Part shown: positions 17,721 to 26,932 of the stretch, one piece after another
How the letters are laid out: every line of letters begins with the position of its first letter
How positions within the stretch are numbered: position 1 is the first letter of the stretch
NCBI GenBank assembly: GCA_013389105.1
Contig: JACADZ010000078.1
Span: 146,714 to 210,713 of the forward strand
DNA from: Parvularculaceae bacterium
GTDB lineage: Bacteria; Pseudomonadota; Alphaproteobacteria; Caulobacterales; Parvularculaceae
DNA length: 64,000 bases
Direction of reading: 5' to 3'
Program-made: the position numbers and the translations under genes
The notes under the pieces: model-generated
Seen by the model: the letters and a program-made list of their open reading frames with translations, nothing else
What the model was told of the DNA's origin: nothing
The model's database searches: none

Positions 17721-18569
17721 TTGGTCGATAGGCCGGAACCCGCCGCGCTGCGAGGCGACGTTTTCGAACGAGAGGAAACGGTCGCCGCTTGGGACGACGA
17801 CTATTATCATCCGCTTGCGGCGCGCTATTACGACCGAGCGTTGCCAGACATGCTGACCGCAATGGGGGTCAGGCCCGGAGATTTGGTCCTCGACGCTGGC
17901 TGCGGTCCCGGCGTCCATTCGATCCGCGCCGCCCGATTCGGCGCGAAGGTTAAGGCGATCGACGTCTCGTCGGTGATGCTGGCGCATGCGCGGGCGCGCG
18001 CCGAGCGCGCGGGCGTCTCCGCCATGATCGACTTTGCGAAGGACGATCTCACCAAGCTCTCGCTGGAACCCGGGGCCTTCTCCTTCATCTTCAGCTGGGG
18101 CGTCCTCATCCATGTGCCGGACGCCATGTCCGCGCTCGATCACCTCGCGAGGAGCGCGGCTCCCGGCGGCAAGCTCGCGCTCCACATCCTCGCCAAGGAC
18201 TCGCTCGACGACATGATCGAGCAGGGCCTGCGCCGGCTCCTGCGCAAGCCGCTCAAGAACCTTGAGGAAACGCCTCTCGGCCGCGGCAACTGGTACGACT
18301 TCAACGGCGAGCGGCTTTGGGTGCAGCGGTTCGATATCGGCAAGCTCGAGCGCGTCATGGCCGAACGAGACCTGAGGCTCGTCGGGCGGCGGGGGGCGGA
18401 GTTTTCCGAATTCCAGCGGCGCGCGCCGAAACTGCTGAGGCCCCTGCTGCTGCTCGCCAACAGGCTCGCCTACGATCTTCGCCTGCCCGCCGCCTTGTTC
18501 TGCACACAGATAGTTATCTTCGAGAAGCCGCCAGAACGGCGCAACCGGATTGACGGATCAGCTCCGTGA
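17721..18569 (+). CDS. class I SAM-dependent methyltransferase
   Basis: A 282-residue methyltransferase with the Rossmann motif I VLDAGCGPGVHSIRAA, motif II VKAIDVSSVML and the post-I region FSFIFSWGVLIHVPDAMSALDHLARS. It matches the UbiE/Methyltransf_11 type group. The start is uncertain. I prefer TTG at 17721 because AAGGAGG sits 10 bases upstream; ATG at 17685 and 17586 are in frame but poorly supported. The C-terminal part (KLLRPLLLLANRLAYDL) is amphipathic and may contact a membrane or lipid. The substrate is unknown. It is convergent with the DMT transporter. Confidence 0.78.
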   Translation: MVDRPEPAALRGDVFEREETVAAWDDDYYHPLAARYYDRALPDMLTAMGVRPGDLVLDAGCGPGVHSIRAARFGAKVKAIDVSSVMLAHARARAERAGVSAMIDFAKDDLTKLSLEPGAFSFIFSWGVLIHVPDAMSALDHLARSAAPGGKLALHILAKDSLDDMIEQGLRRLLRKPLKNLEETPLGRGNWYDFNGERLWVQRFDIGKLERVMAERDLRLVGRRGAEFSEFQRRAPKLLRPLLLLANRLAYDLRLPAALFCTQIVIFEKPPERRNRIDGSAP

Positions 18570-19493
18570 GAGCCGGCTGACGGCGACGCCAGTCAGCACG
18601 ATGATCAAGGCGACGAAGGCGCTCCAGTGCAGGCGTTCGTGAAAGAGCAGGGCGCCGAGCGCGACGGCGCAAACCGGCGTCAGATAGTTGGCGAATGCCA
18701 TGAAACCCGCTCCGACGCGCTGCACCACGATGATGATCAGCAGCCCGGCGATCCCGGTCGGCCCGAGGCCGAGGGCCGTCACGCTGAGAACGCTGCCGAG
18801 CGACCAAGCTGCGGGATCAAGATCGACGAAGAGCAGCGCGGGGGTCGCCAGGATCGCGCCGCCGAAAACCGTCACGAAGGCGAAGATCTTCGGCGGGACA
18901 TAGGCGGCGCGGCGCGAAATAATGACGGAGACGGCGTAGCACAACGTCGCGAGCGCCAGCGCGGCTTGCGCCGTCAGCGACGAGGTCGCCGCGCCGGCGA
19001 GCGCGTCGCCGCCCATCAGGATGCCGACCCCGACGAATCCGAGCGCGAAGCCTGCGGTTTTGACCGGCGTCAGCTTTTCGCCGGCGAAAAAATGCGCCAG
19101 GCCGATCGTCCACAGCGGCATTAGCGCCATATAGAGGCCGGCAAGACCGCTTTCGACAAACTGCTGCGCCCACGGAAAAATCAGGAATGGAACAGCGTAG
19201 CCGACGGCGCTCACCGCCAGCATCGAGGCAAAGGCCGGCGTTAGACGCAGACGCCCGGTTGAGCGGGTCAGCATCGGCGAAGGCTTCTCGCCGCCGAGCC
19301 GCATCACCGTATAAAGGAAGGCGGCGCCGACCCAGAGCCGCCCGACGGCGACGACGGCCGGCGGAACGCTTGAGATCGCTTCCTTGATGAAGGCGAACGA
19401 AGAGCCGCCGATCGCAACCAGCGCGGCGAAAAGCGCCCAATCGAGCGCATCCGCGCGTCCTTCGGCCTTAATCTCTCTCGGAGCGGCGTTCAT
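18558..19493 (-). CDS. DMT (drug/metabolite transporter) family permease, EamA type
   Basis: A 311-residue inner-membrane protein with about ten membrane helices in two EamA repeats. The first begins ALDWALFAALVAIGGSSFAF near residue 18, the second near residue 160 (TSSLTAQAALALATLCYAVS). Loops such as GEKLTPVKTAGFALGFVGVG are typical. The ATG at 19493 is preferred over one 75 bases upstream because it places the first helix at the normal distance. It overlaps the end of the convergent methyltransferase gene by 12 bases. The exported metabolite is unknown. Confidence 0.85.
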   Translation of the reverse strand: MNAAPREIKAEGRADALDWALFAALVAIGGSSFAFIKEAISSVPPAVVAVGRLWVGAAFLYTVMRLGGEKPSPMLTRSTGRLRLTPAFASMLAVSAVGYAVPFLIFPWAQQFVESGLAGLYMALMPLWTIGLAHFFAGEKLTPVKTAGFALGFVGVGILMGGDALAGAATSSLTAQAALALATLCYAVSVIISRRAAYVPPKIFAFVTVFGGAILATPALLFVDLDPAAWSLGSVLSVTALGLGPTGIAGLLIIIVVQRVGAGFMAFANYLTPVCAVALGALLFHERLHWSAFVALIIVLTGVAVSRLSRS

Positions 19494-19650
19494 CAGGCGT
19501 GGCGGATTGTTAAAAATCTCGCGCGTGATCGCGCGTTGCGCTTGGCATGCCCGGTAACCAAGGCGCAAGCGATTTTCGGCTAGGCGTAGCGAATAGCTGT
19601 TATTTGCTCCGACCCATTGACGGACGGGCGCGGATGCGGAGAGATGTCAT

Positions 19651-19700
19651 TGGGCCACGCCTCCCCAACGAGGCGCGACCCATCTGCAAGGATGGGAGTT
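19651..19700 (+). ncRNA. serC leader RNA motif (alphaproteobacterial)
   Basis: Just upstream of serC are two adjacent hairpins: CGCCTC/GAGGCG at 19658-19675 with loop CCCAAC, and CCCATC/GATGGG at 19679-19696 with loop TGCAAG. The 3' arm of the second contains the GGGAG that serves as the Shine-Dalgarno of serC. A conserved 'serC' structured motif upstream of serC genes in Alphaproteobacteria is described in the literature and this sequence fits my memory of it. Its ligand is not established. Sequestering the ribosome site in hairpin 2 would give translational control; that is inference. Confidence 0.7.
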
Positions 19701-19705
19701 AAAGA

Positions 19706-20863
19706 ATGACGACGAAGCCGACGACGCGCCCCGCGCGTCCTTTTTTTTCATCCGGTCCCTGCGCCAAGCGCCCGGGCTGGTCAGCCGAAAAACTCGCCGC
19801 GCCGACGCTCGGACGTTCGCACCGCGCCAAAATCGGCAAGTCGCGCCTCAAGGAGGCGATCGATCGCACGCGCGCGCTCCTTGAGATTCCGGCGGACTAC
19901 AGGCTCGGCATCGTGCCGGCCTCCGACACCGGGGCCGTCGAAATGGCGATGTGGTCGCTGCTGGGACCGAGGCCGGTCGATCTCGTCGCCTTCGAGAGCT
20001 TCGGCGAGGGCTGGGTCTCGGATGTTCAAAAGCAGTTGAAGCTTAAAGGCCGCGTTATCGGCGCGGACTACGGATCCCTGCCCGATCTTTCCTCGGTCGA
20101 TCCTGCGAACGACCTCGTATTCACCTGGAACGGCACGACCTCCGGCGTCCGCGTTCCGAATGCGGATTTCATCTCGCCGAGGCGCGAGGGCGTCGTCATC
20201 TGCGACGCGACTTCCGCGGCGTTCGCCCAGGCGCTCGACTGGGAAAAGCTTGATGCGACAACCTTCTCTTGGCAGAAGGCGCTTGGCGGAGAGGCGGCGC
20301 ACGGGATGCTCGTGCTGTCGCCGCGCGCGGTCGAACGTCTTGAGAGCTATTCGCCGCCCTGGCCGATGCCGAAGATCTTCCGCATGACCAAGGGCGGTAA
20401 ACTGCAGGAGGACATCTTCGAGGGCGCGACCATCAATACGCCGTCCATGCTGTGCGTCGAGGACTGGATCGACGCGTTGACCTGGAGCGAATCGGTCGGC
20501 GGCCTCAATGGCCTGTTGGCGCGGGCCGATGGAAATCTCGCCGTGATCGAGAAATGGGCCTCATCATCGCCTTGGGCCTCGTTCCTGTGCGCCGACAAGG
20601 CGTCGCGCTCAAACACGTCCGTTTGCCTGAAGATTGTCGATCGCCGAGTCTGCGAACTGTCTGAGGATGGGCGGCGCGCGTTCGTCAAGAAGATGGAAAC
20701 AGTTCTCGAAGCCGAGAAGGCCGCTTACGACATCGGCGGCTATCGCGACGCGCCGCCGGGTCTGCGGATCTGGTGCGGCGCCACGGTCGAGCGCGCCGAC
20801 GTCGAGGCGCTCACTCCCTGGCTCGACTGGGCCTTTTCGGAGGCCGTGAAGTCGGCGCTGTGA
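19706..20863 (+). CDS. serC: phosphoserine aminotransferase
   Basis: A 385-residue PLP enzyme that converts 3-phosphohydroxypyruvate plus glutamate to phosphoserine. It opens with the alphaproteobacterial form [16 protein letters not shown] and has [17 protein letters not shown] near residue 46. [14 protein letters not shown] follows mid-protein, and the Schiff-base Lys is in [15 protein letters not shown]. It lies behind a serC-type leader and 94 bases before serA, forming the usual serine pair. Confidence 0.93.
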   Translation: MTTKPTTRPARPFFSSGPCAKRPGWSAEKLAAPTLGRSHRAKIGKSRLKEAIDRTRALLEIPADYRLGIVPASDTGAVEMAMWSLLGPRPVDLVAFESFGEGWVSDVQKQLKLKGRVIGADYGSLPDLSSVDPANDLVFTWNGTTSGVRVPNADFISPRREGVVICDATSAAFAQALDWEKLDATTFSWQKALGGEAAHGMLVLSPRAVERLESYSPPWPMPKIFRMTKGGKLQEDIFEGATINTPSMLCVEDWIDALTWSESVGGLNGLLARADGNLAVIEKWASSSPWASFLCADKASRSNTSVCLKIVDRRVCELSEDGRRAFVKKMETVLEAEKAAYDIGGYRDAPPGLRIWCGATVERADVEALTPWLDWAFSEAVKSAL

Positions 20864-20957
20864 ACGGCAACGGAGGCGGGTGGAAGAAGCGCAACCCGCC
20901 TCAGCGAGCCCGCCGGCGCGGGCATTGCGCTTCACTCCAGCACCCCGCAGGACACAA

Positions 20958-22538
20958 ATGCCAAGAGTTCTCATTTCCGACGCCCTAAGCGACGCCGCCG
21001 TCAACATCTTCAAGGAGCGCGGCGTCGACGTCGACTACCTCCCGGATCTTGGGAAGGACAAGGACAAGCTCCTGTCCGCTATCGATAAATATGAAGGCCT
21101 CGCCATTCGCTCGACCACCAAGGCGACCTCCGCCGTCATCAAGGCAGGATCCCGCCTTAAGGTGATAGGCCGCGCGGGCATCGGCGTCGACAATGTGGAT
21201 ATCCCGGCCGCGACGGCCGCCGGAATTGTGGTGATGAACACGCCTTACGGCAACGCCGTCACGACGGCCGAACACGCCATCGCCATGATGTTCGCTCTCG
21301 CCCGGCAACTGCCGCTGGCCAGCGCCTCCACGCACGCCGGCAAGTGGGAGAAGAACCGCTTCATGGGCGTCGAGCTCTTTGGCAAGACGCTCGGCGTGAT
21401 CGGCTGCGGCAATATCGGCTCCTTCGTCGCCGAGCGCGCCATCGGCCTCAAGCTCCGCGTCATCGCCTACGATCCGTTCCTCACCGACGCGCGGGCCGTC
21501 GAGCTTGGCGTCGAGAAGGTCGACCTTCCCGCCCTGCTCGAACGCTCGGACATCATCACGCTCCACACGCCCCTGACCGATCAGACGAAAAACATTCTGA
21601 GTGCGGAGAACCTGAAGAAGACGAAAAAAGGGGTATTCATCGTCAATTGCGCGCGCGGCGGCCTTGTCGACGAAGCGGCGCTGAAGGCGCTGCTCGATTC
21701 AGGACATATCGCCGGCGCCGGGCTCGACGTATTCGCGGAAGAGCCCGCGACCAGCCACCCGCTCTTCGGACATGATCGGGTCGTCGCCACGCCGCACCTT
21801 GGCGCCTCAACGCGCGAGGCCCAGGAAAACGTCGCGATCCAGATCGCCGAGCAGATGGCCGACTACCTCATGAGAGGCGCGGTCTCGAACGCGCTGAACA
21901 GTCCTTCGATCACGGCCGAGGAAGCGCCGCGGCTTCGTCCCTTCATTCGTCTTGCCGAGCTCCTCGGGCTGTTTGCCGGCCAGCTCACGGAGACCAGCGT
22001 CAAGGCGGTTGAAGTCGTTTACTCAGGCGGAGTCGCGAAGCTGAACACCCGGCCGATGACGGCGGCCGCCATCGCCGGCGTGCTCCGGCCGATGCTTGCC
22101 GAGGTGAACATTGTAAACGCTCCCGTAATCGCCCGGGATCGCGGCGTCGCCATCGCCGAGACCTATCGCGACGACGCGCAGAACTTCGAAAGCGTCATTC
22201 GCCTGCGCATCGTCACTGAGCGGCAGGACCGGTCGATTTCGGGGGCGCTGTTTGGCCAGACGCCGCGCGTCGTCGAGATCAAGGGCGTCGAGATGGAGGC
22301 GTCCTTTGCGCCCCACATGCTTTACGTCACCAATGAGGACAAACCGGGGTTCATCGGCGCGCTCGGCCAGATCCTCGGCGACGCGAACGTAAACATTGCA
22401 ACCTTCAACCTCGGCCGTTCAGGGCCCGGCGCGGACGCCATTGCGCTGCTGGCGGTCGACGATGCGGTCAATGAAACCGTCCTGAAGCGCGTGCGGTCGC
22501 TCCCCCATGTGAAGCAGGCGAAGGCCCTAAAGTTCTAG
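20958..22538 (+). CDS. serA: D-3-phosphoglycerate dehydrogenase (long, ACT-containing form)
   Basis: A 526-residue enzyme that oxidises 3-phosphoglycerate to phosphohydroxypyruvate, the first step of serine synthesis. The substrate domain includes IGRAGIGVDNVDIPAA. The NAD domain has GKTLGVIGCGNIGS near residue 140, and HTPLTDQTKNILSAE and HLGASTREAQENVA complete the catalytic core. The extra domain and C-terminal ACT domain (MLYVTNEDKPGFIGALGQIL, near residues 455-474) mark the long form that may bind serine. I chose the ATG at 20958, where the family homology begins. A GTG at 20880 would add a Pro/Ala-rich stretch. Confidence 0.93.
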   Translation: MPRVLISDALSDAAVNIFKERGVDVDYLPDLGKDKDKLLSAIDKYEGLAIRSTTKATSAVIKAGSRLKVIGRAGIGVDNVDIPAATAAGIVVMNTPYGNAVTTAEHAIAMMFALARQLPLASASTHAGKWEKNRFMGVELFGKTLGVIGCGNIGSFVAERAIGLKLRVIAYDPFLTDARAVELGVEKVDLPALLERSDIITLHTPLTDQTKNILSAENLKKTKKGVFIVNCARGGLVDEAALKALLDSGHIAGAGLDVFAEEPATSHPLFGHDRVVATPHLGASTREAQENVAIQIAEQMADYLMRGAVSNALNSPSITAEEAPRLRPFIRLAELLGLFAGQLTETSVKAVEVVYSGGVAKLNTRPMTAAAIAGVLRPMLAEVNIVNAPVIARDRGVAIAETYRDDAQNFESVIRLRIVTERQDRSISGALFGQTPRVVEIKGVEMEASFAPHMLYVTNEDKPGFIGALGQILGDANVNIATFNLGRSGPGADAIALLAVDDAVNETVLKRVRSLPHVKQAKALKF

Positions 22539-22868
22539 GGCCCATTCCGAAAAGCGCGACGCCGCCTTCGGAACGACCCGAAAACCACGGCCACGCTTCC
22601 CCGCTCGCCTTCGGAAACATGGTCTAACGACGCCCGCTATTCGATGCTGAAGGCGGGAGCGCCGTCCCCGTAAACACGGCGCCAGTCGGCCGAGGCCCGC
22701 CGTGGACCTCTCGGGCGGACGAAAAGTCTCCGGAGGCCGGTTGCTGCTGTTCTCAACAATCTCATCATGGTGTCGCTCCCGTCTCTCCCGCGCCCGATCC
22801 GTCGGCGCTTCTCGGGTAATGTGGCGGGCGCGGGACTGCCTGCCTGTTACCGGCATCACAGGTCGCGA
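22539..22868. other. 330-base gap between serA and the GT2 gene
   Basis: The two genes are convergent. The left part has a short inverted repeat (TTCCGAA near 22545 with TTCGGAA near 22570), a possible terminator region for serA. The right part holds a 43-codon minus-strand frame described separately. Nothing else is supported. Confidence 0.35.
22637..22768 (-). CDS. candidate small basic protein (43 aa)
   Basis: A 43-codon frame begins with two ATG codons behind GGGAG at a 7-base spacing, 100 bases downstream of the GT2 stop on the same strand. The peptide is Arg-rich at the start (MMRLLRTAATGLRRLFVRPR) and ends with DWRRVYGDGAPAFSIE, a composition more protein-like than the GC-rich surroundings. 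I do not recognise it. It could be chance; it is supported only by the ribosome site and position. Confidence 0.3.
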   Translation of the reverse strand: MMRLLRTAATGLRRLFVRPRGPRRASADWRRVYGDGAPAFSIE

Positions 22869-24338
22869 TCAGTTGATGCGGCGAAGCGCGTCCGCACGCC
22901 TCTCCCGCGCGGCGGCGCTCAAGCCGTGGACGGTCTTCTCCCAGTGGTGCGGGTTCTGAAAGAGCTGAAATACGGCGCGCCACGCGGCGATCGATGCGAG
23001 CTGCCAGTAGATCGGGGCGAGCAGCGCGTAGGGAACGAGCCGCCGCCAGCCGCGCCGCGCCGGCGCGACCGCGGCGAGGAATACAAGCAGCAGATTGCCG
23101 GCGACCAGCGCGGCGAGGTTCGCGGCCTCGATCGCTGGAGGATAGGCTGTCTGGGCGGCAAGCGGCCACACAAGCGCCAGCGCCCACAGCAGCGGGCTGA
23201 GAAGCGCGCTAAGGACATTGCCGGCGACAAAGAGCTGGAGAGCGGCGATGCCGCGCCATCCCGCGGCGCGGCGAAAGGCGTGCGGGTCGCGCATGTGGAC
23301 AAGCCAGGTTTGCATGTAGCCCTTCATCCAGCGCGAACGCTGGCGGATCCAGTTGCCGAGCCTGCAATTGGCCTCTTCGAAAGTCGTCGAATCGAGGACC
23401 TTGGTGCGATAGCCAAGCCGCGCGAGCCGGAGGCCAAGATCGGCGTCTTCCGTCACGTTGCAGGGATCCCAGCCGCCGACGCTGCGCAGGATGTCCGTGC
23501 GGAAAATATTCGACGTGCCGCCGAGGGGTATCGGCATCCTCAGACGTTCGAGCGCGGGAAGCAGCAGGTCGAACCACAGCGCATATTCGAGCGCAAAAAG
23601 GCGGGTCAAGAAATTGTCGTCGGCGTTGAAGAAATTGAGCCGCGCCTGCAGGCAGGCGAGGTGGGGAGCCCCATGCGCGAACATGGCCGCTGCTTTGCGA
23701 AGCTGATCTGGTTCGGGCTCGTCCTCGGCGTCGTAGATGACGACGAACTCGCCGCGCGCCCCCGCAAGTCCGAAATTGCAGGCCTTCGGTTTTGTCTTCG
23801 GACCGCCCTCCGGCACGATCACGCAGTCGAATCGCCGATCTAGGCCAAGGCGGAACGCCTCGGCGATCGTCGCCCTGTCCGTCTCTTCGAGGAGCAGTTT
23901 GATGTCGAGCTTTTCGACCGGGTAGTCGAGACGCGCCAATGCGTCGGCGAGCGTCGGCAGGCCTTCAGCCTCGTCATGCACGGGGAGCAGGATGGTGACC
24001 GTCGGCAGAATGTCCTCCGTCGTCGGGAACGCAACCGGCTTCGGCGCGCCCCCGGATCCGATGACCGCGAGGGCCGCCCGAAATAGGATCGAGAGCAGGA
24101 AGAACGTCGACGCCGCGAGGCTGACGCAGGCGAGCGTCAAGATCGGCGACGCGATCATGAGGGTTGCAAGGATTGCGGCCGCGAACCCCGCCGCCAGCTT
24201 CTGCCGCGAGGTCAGCAGGAAGTGCGCCGAAAGTCCGGGCGACCGGCGCCGAAGTCCGAAGATCGCCGCATCAAGGTGCGCGTCCCGCATGTTTCGCTGC
24301 GGCGGCGCGGCGGGGACATCGACGCGCGCCTCGGACAC
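22869..24338 (-). CDS. membrane glycosyltransferase, family 2 (cellulose-synthase-like)
   Basis: A 489-residue processive-type GT2 enzyme. Two membrane helices lie near residues 45-85. The catalytic domain then begins with TVTILLPVHDEAEGLPTL and has DAEDEP (DxD), GGTSNIFRTDIL, a TED acid motif (NVTEDADLGLRL) and QRSRWMKGY (QxxRW). Three or four further helices end the protein. The start is GTG at 24338, one base after the stop of the upstream barrel gene and 7 bases after GGAG, so the two genes are tightly coupled. It probably polymerises and extrudes a surface polysaccharide; the sugar is unknown. The layout recalls xagA-xagB of Xanthomonas, but homology is not shown. Confidence 0.83.
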   Translation of the reverse strand: MSEARVDVPAAPPQRNMRDAHLDAAIFGLRRRSPGLSAHFLLTSRQKLAAGFAAAILATLMIASPILTLACVSLAASTFFLLSILFRAALAVIGSGGAPKPVAFPTTEDILPTVTILLPVHDEAEGLPTLADALARLDYPVEKLDIKLLLEETDRATIAEAFRLGLDRRFDCVIVPEGGPKTKPKACNFGLAGARGEFVVIYDAEDEPEPDQLRKAAAMFAHGAPHLACLQARLNFFNADDNFLTRLFALEYALWFDLLLPALERLRMPIPLGGTSNIFRTDILRSVGGWDPCNVTEDADLGLRLARLGYRTKVLDSTTFEEANCRLGNWIRQRSRWMKGYMQTWLVHMRDPHAFRRAAGWRGIAALQLFVAGNVLSALLSPLLWALALVWPLAAQTAYPPAIEAANLAALVAGNLLLVFLAAVAPARRGWRRLVPYALLAPIYWQLASIAAWRAVFQLFQNPHHWEKTVHGLSAAARERRADALRRIN

Positions 24339-24339
24339 G

Positions 24340-25143
24340 TCAGAACTCCGCCCACAGAGCGACGAAATACCCCGCCCCGCGTTCGAGATTGCGTGACGCC
24401 GCCTCGTAGGAGACGCCGGCCTGCACCGACCATCGCTGGCCCTGGCGCCATACAAGCGAAGGTTGAAGGATCAGGACGTCGTAGTCGGCGCCTCCCGGCT
24501 TCTCATTGCGCAATGAGAGACGCGACTGCGCCTCCACGAGAACGAGAAGTCGCCGGGTCGGCTCAAGTCCGAGCAGCACGTCGCCACGAATCTGGTCGGC
24601 GCCGTCGCCGAACCGTCGCCTGTACCCGGCCTCCGCCGTCGCGTAGACCTTGAAGGGCTCGCTGATCAAACTGCGGCCGTAAAGGACGCGCAGTTCGGCG
24701 TCGATTCCGTCGCTGAAAACGCCGGGCCGACCGCCCTGCTCAAATCGCGTCGGCGTGATCCCGGTCGCCTTGACGCTCAACGCGCCTTGCCGGCCGTTGA
24801 GGACGGCGTATTGAACGCTCGCCTCGATCTCGGCGATCCCGTCGACCTGCGACTCGAAGAAGCCGTCGTAAAATCGCGCATGGCCGTAAACGATTTTCGC
24901 GCCGAGCGTCACGCCGCGGAGCAATCCGTATTCGGCATAAACGTCGCCGTCGAAGCGTTCGAAAACAGGCGCTCCCCCGCCGCCGACCGGCGCTTCGTCG
25001 CCTGTCGACTTGAAGTAATTGGTCTTCGCGGCCACGAAGAGCCGACCTTCCTCGCGCGGCCATGGCGAGGCGGCCGCTGCGGTCGCCGTGCTGAGCAATG
25101 CTGTCGCGAGCAGGCTCGCGCGTGCGACGCTGCAGGTCATCAA
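24340..25143 (-). CDS. predicted outer-membrane beta-barrel protein
   Basis: A 267-residue exported protein: signal peptide cleaved after TAAAA near residue 25, then alternating hydrophobic/polar strands with aromatic girdles (VYAEYGLLRGVTLGAKIVYG) and a terminal Phe (FVALWAEF), as in barrel proteins. It has no Cys after the signal. Its stop and the GTG of the GT2 gene are separated by one base. It may therefore be the outer-membrane partner for export or anchoring of the GT2 product. I do not recognise the family by name. Confidence 0.7.
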   Translation of the reverse strand: MMTCSVARASLLATALLSTATAAAASPWPREEGRLFVAAKTNYFKSTGDEAPVGGGGAPVFERFDGDVYAEYGLLRGVTLGAKIVYGHARFYDGFFESQVDGIAEIEASVQYAVLNGRQGALSVKATGITPTRFEQGGRPGVFSDGIDAELRVLYGRSLISEPFKVYATAEAGYRRRFGDGADQIRGDVLLGLEPTRRLLVLVEAQSRLSLRNEKPGGADYDVLILQPSLVWRQGQRWSVQAGVSYEAASRNLERGAGYFVALWAEF

Positions 25144-25286
25144 AGCCTCGCTGAGCGGAGGTGTCCCGGATCAACAGGGCAAGACTTGAACTCGACTGAT
25201 GGCGACTTATCCGGCGGCCCCTCAAGACTTGAGCAGGGTAAAGCCGGACAGTCCCGACGCCAGCAATCTGCAGTTGTGGGGAAAAA

Positions 25287-25688
25287 TCAGGAGGCGGCGC
25301 GAGCCGGCGTCGAAACCGGGCCGGCGACAACGCCGATTTCAGCGAGCTTGGTCTGCAGCGCCGGAGCGTCGAACGGCTTCAGAATGTGATGCGCGGCGCC
25401 GGCGGCTCGGGCGAGCGTGAACTGCTGGTGATCGTTCTCTGTCGCAATGAGGACGATGACAGGGCGCAGCTCCGGCTCGAACGCGCCGACGCCGCGCAGG
25501 AAGTCGAGGGCGCCGAACTGCGGCAGATCCCAGTCAAGCAGGACGGCGTCCGGCTTCTTTTCGCGGCACATTTCAACGGCGGCGGCGGCGTCAGCCGCCT
25601 CGCGCGTTTCGACCCCGAGATCCTTCAGTATGCGGACGGATATCTCCCGCATGATGGCGGAATCTTCGACGATAACGACGTTCTTCAT
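25287..25688 (-). CDS. single-domain response regulator (CheY-like)
   Basis: A 133-residue receiver with no output domain. The acidic pair is E8-D9 (VIVEDSAIMRE), the phosphoacceptor is D52 in LLDWDLP, and the conserved Lys is in HILKPFD. It is 73 bases downstream of the chpT-like gene on the same strand, so a phosphotransfer link to that protein is possible. It is less like CpdR or DivK than like a generic CheY receiver. Confidence 0.83.
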   Translation of the reverse strand: MKNVVIVEDSAIMREISVRILKDLGVETREAADAAAAVEMCREKKPDAVLLDWDLPQFGALDFLRGVGAFEPELRPVIVLIATENDHQQFTLARAAGAAHHILKPFDAPALQTKLAEIGVVAGPVSTPARAAS

Positions 25689-25761
25689 GGGTCTGTCCCG
25701 TTACGGCGCAATCGAGCGCGGCGGCGTCGAGGACCCTAGCTCGTGCTTGGTTAGTCCTGCG

Positions 25762-26421
25762 TTAACGGGCTGCGACCCGCTTCGTCGCGCTGACGAACCT
25801 CCCCTTGAGGACGACCCGCTCGCCCTCGAGCGCCGCGTCGACGCCGCCCCCGGTTTCGCGGGCGAGGAGCCCGGCGATATAGGCCGGCGCAAATTTCGGC
25901 TTCAACTCCGCGACGTCTCCTGCGAGAGCTGAAAGAAGTTCGGCATGCAGCATGGCGCGCGGACCCGCCGCTTCGACAAGGTAGCCTTCGCCCGTCGCGC
26001 TGACCGTCACCTTGCCGCCCCGCGGCACGCAGTCGGCGGCCGCCTGCGCGAGAATGAGGACGACCTTCACCTCCTCTTTCGAGGCGAGGCCCGGCGGCAC
26101 GCGCCAGTCGAGTTCAGCCTTGCACCAGTGGTAGATCTCCTTGATCGCCGCTTCGGCTTCCTCCATCGGGATCTGCGCGCCGAAGCCGCCGGCCGCGCCG
26201 TAAGCGAGGCGGGCGAACTTCAAAAGCGCGATCGACTTCTTCCCGCCGGACTTGATGAGATCGTTCGCCGCGTCGCGCATCGGCGGGTCGAGATCCTTGT
26301 CCTCAAGCACTTCAAGGCCGCTGCCGAGCGCGCCAACCGGATTGATGAGATCGTGGCAGACGCGGCTCGCGAGCAGTGACGCGAGAGCGACGGGGTCAAG
26401 AGGCTTCGAAACGCCGGACAT
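25762..26421 (-). CDS. chpT: ChpT-like histidine phosphotransferase
   Basis: A 219-residue protein matching the ChpT family, which carries phosphate from CckA to CtrA and CpdR in the alphaproteobacterial cell-cycle pathway. The dimerising helix has LASLLASRVCHDLINPVGAL with the phospho-His at H23. A degenerate Bergerat-like C-terminal domain lacks obvious ATP-binding boxes, as in ChpT. It is followed by a single-domain receiver gene. ctrA and cckA are not in the window. Confidence 0.8.
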   Translation of the reverse strand: MSGVSKPLDPVALASLLASRVCHDLINPVGALGSGLEVLEDKDLDPPMRDAANDLIKSGGKKSIALLKFARLAYGAAGGFGAQIPMEEAEAAIKEIYHWCKAELDWRVPPGLASKEEVKVVLILAQAAADCVPRGGKVTVSATGEGYLVEAAGPRAMLHAELLSALAGDVAELKPKFAPAYIAGLLARETGGGVDAALEGERVVLKGRFVSATKRVAAR

Positions 26422-26550
26422 GAAAGCGAGCCCTCCACAGCTTATGGAGCACTCTTACCGGCGATTCGGGTCCAAGAGGTTAATCAGGATTAGGAATAAG
26501 CCTCCTTGAGGCTTGCGCCCGGAATAAACGTCGCAGCCGCCTGGTCCGCC

Positions 26551-26898
26551 TCAGGGTTTTCTGAGCCACACGCCGCTGGGGTCCCGCACGCACTGTCCCG
26601 ACGGCGCCCCGTTCACTTGCTGCTCGGCGAAGATGGCGGCGGCCGTCTCCACGGTGATGCCGTTTTTCTCCGCGAAGTCGGCGTAGATCGACTTGCGCTG
26701 CTGATTGTTGGCGCGCACCTCGCGCTTCAGGTTCGCGTCGGCCTTCGAAGCGTCGATGAAGCCGAGATAGCCGTCCGACTGTTCGCCAACAATGCATTGG
26801 GCCTTGGCGTCCTCGATCGCAGGGCTCGCGGCCGCGACAGCGCCCGAAAGGGCCAGGGCGCCCGCCGCCGTCAGCATCAAAATCGTCTTCTTCACCAT
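26551..26898 (-). CDS. ydbL: YdbL family periplasmic protein
   Basis: A 115-residue secreted protein: signal peptide to VAAA near residue 24, then the DUF1318/YdbL core with SDGYLGFIDASKA, VRANNQQRKSIYADFAEKNG and a C-terminal VNGAPSGQ. In E. coli ydbL lies with ydbH and ynbE and the set acts in lipid transport across the envelope, with YdbL proposed to act on YnbE assembly. The order here is ydbH, ynbE, ydbL, all minus strand. I start at the ATG at 26898; the longer frame has no signal peptide. Confidence 0.83.
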   Translation of the reverse strand: MVKKTILMLTAAGALALSGAVAAASPAIEDAKAQCIVGEQSDGYLGFIDASKADANLKREVRANNQQRKSIYADFAEKNGITVETAAAIFAEQQVNGAPSGQCVRDPSGVWLRKP

Positions 26899-26932
26899 CA
26901 CTCTCCGCCGTCTCTCCCGCATCCTACGCGCG

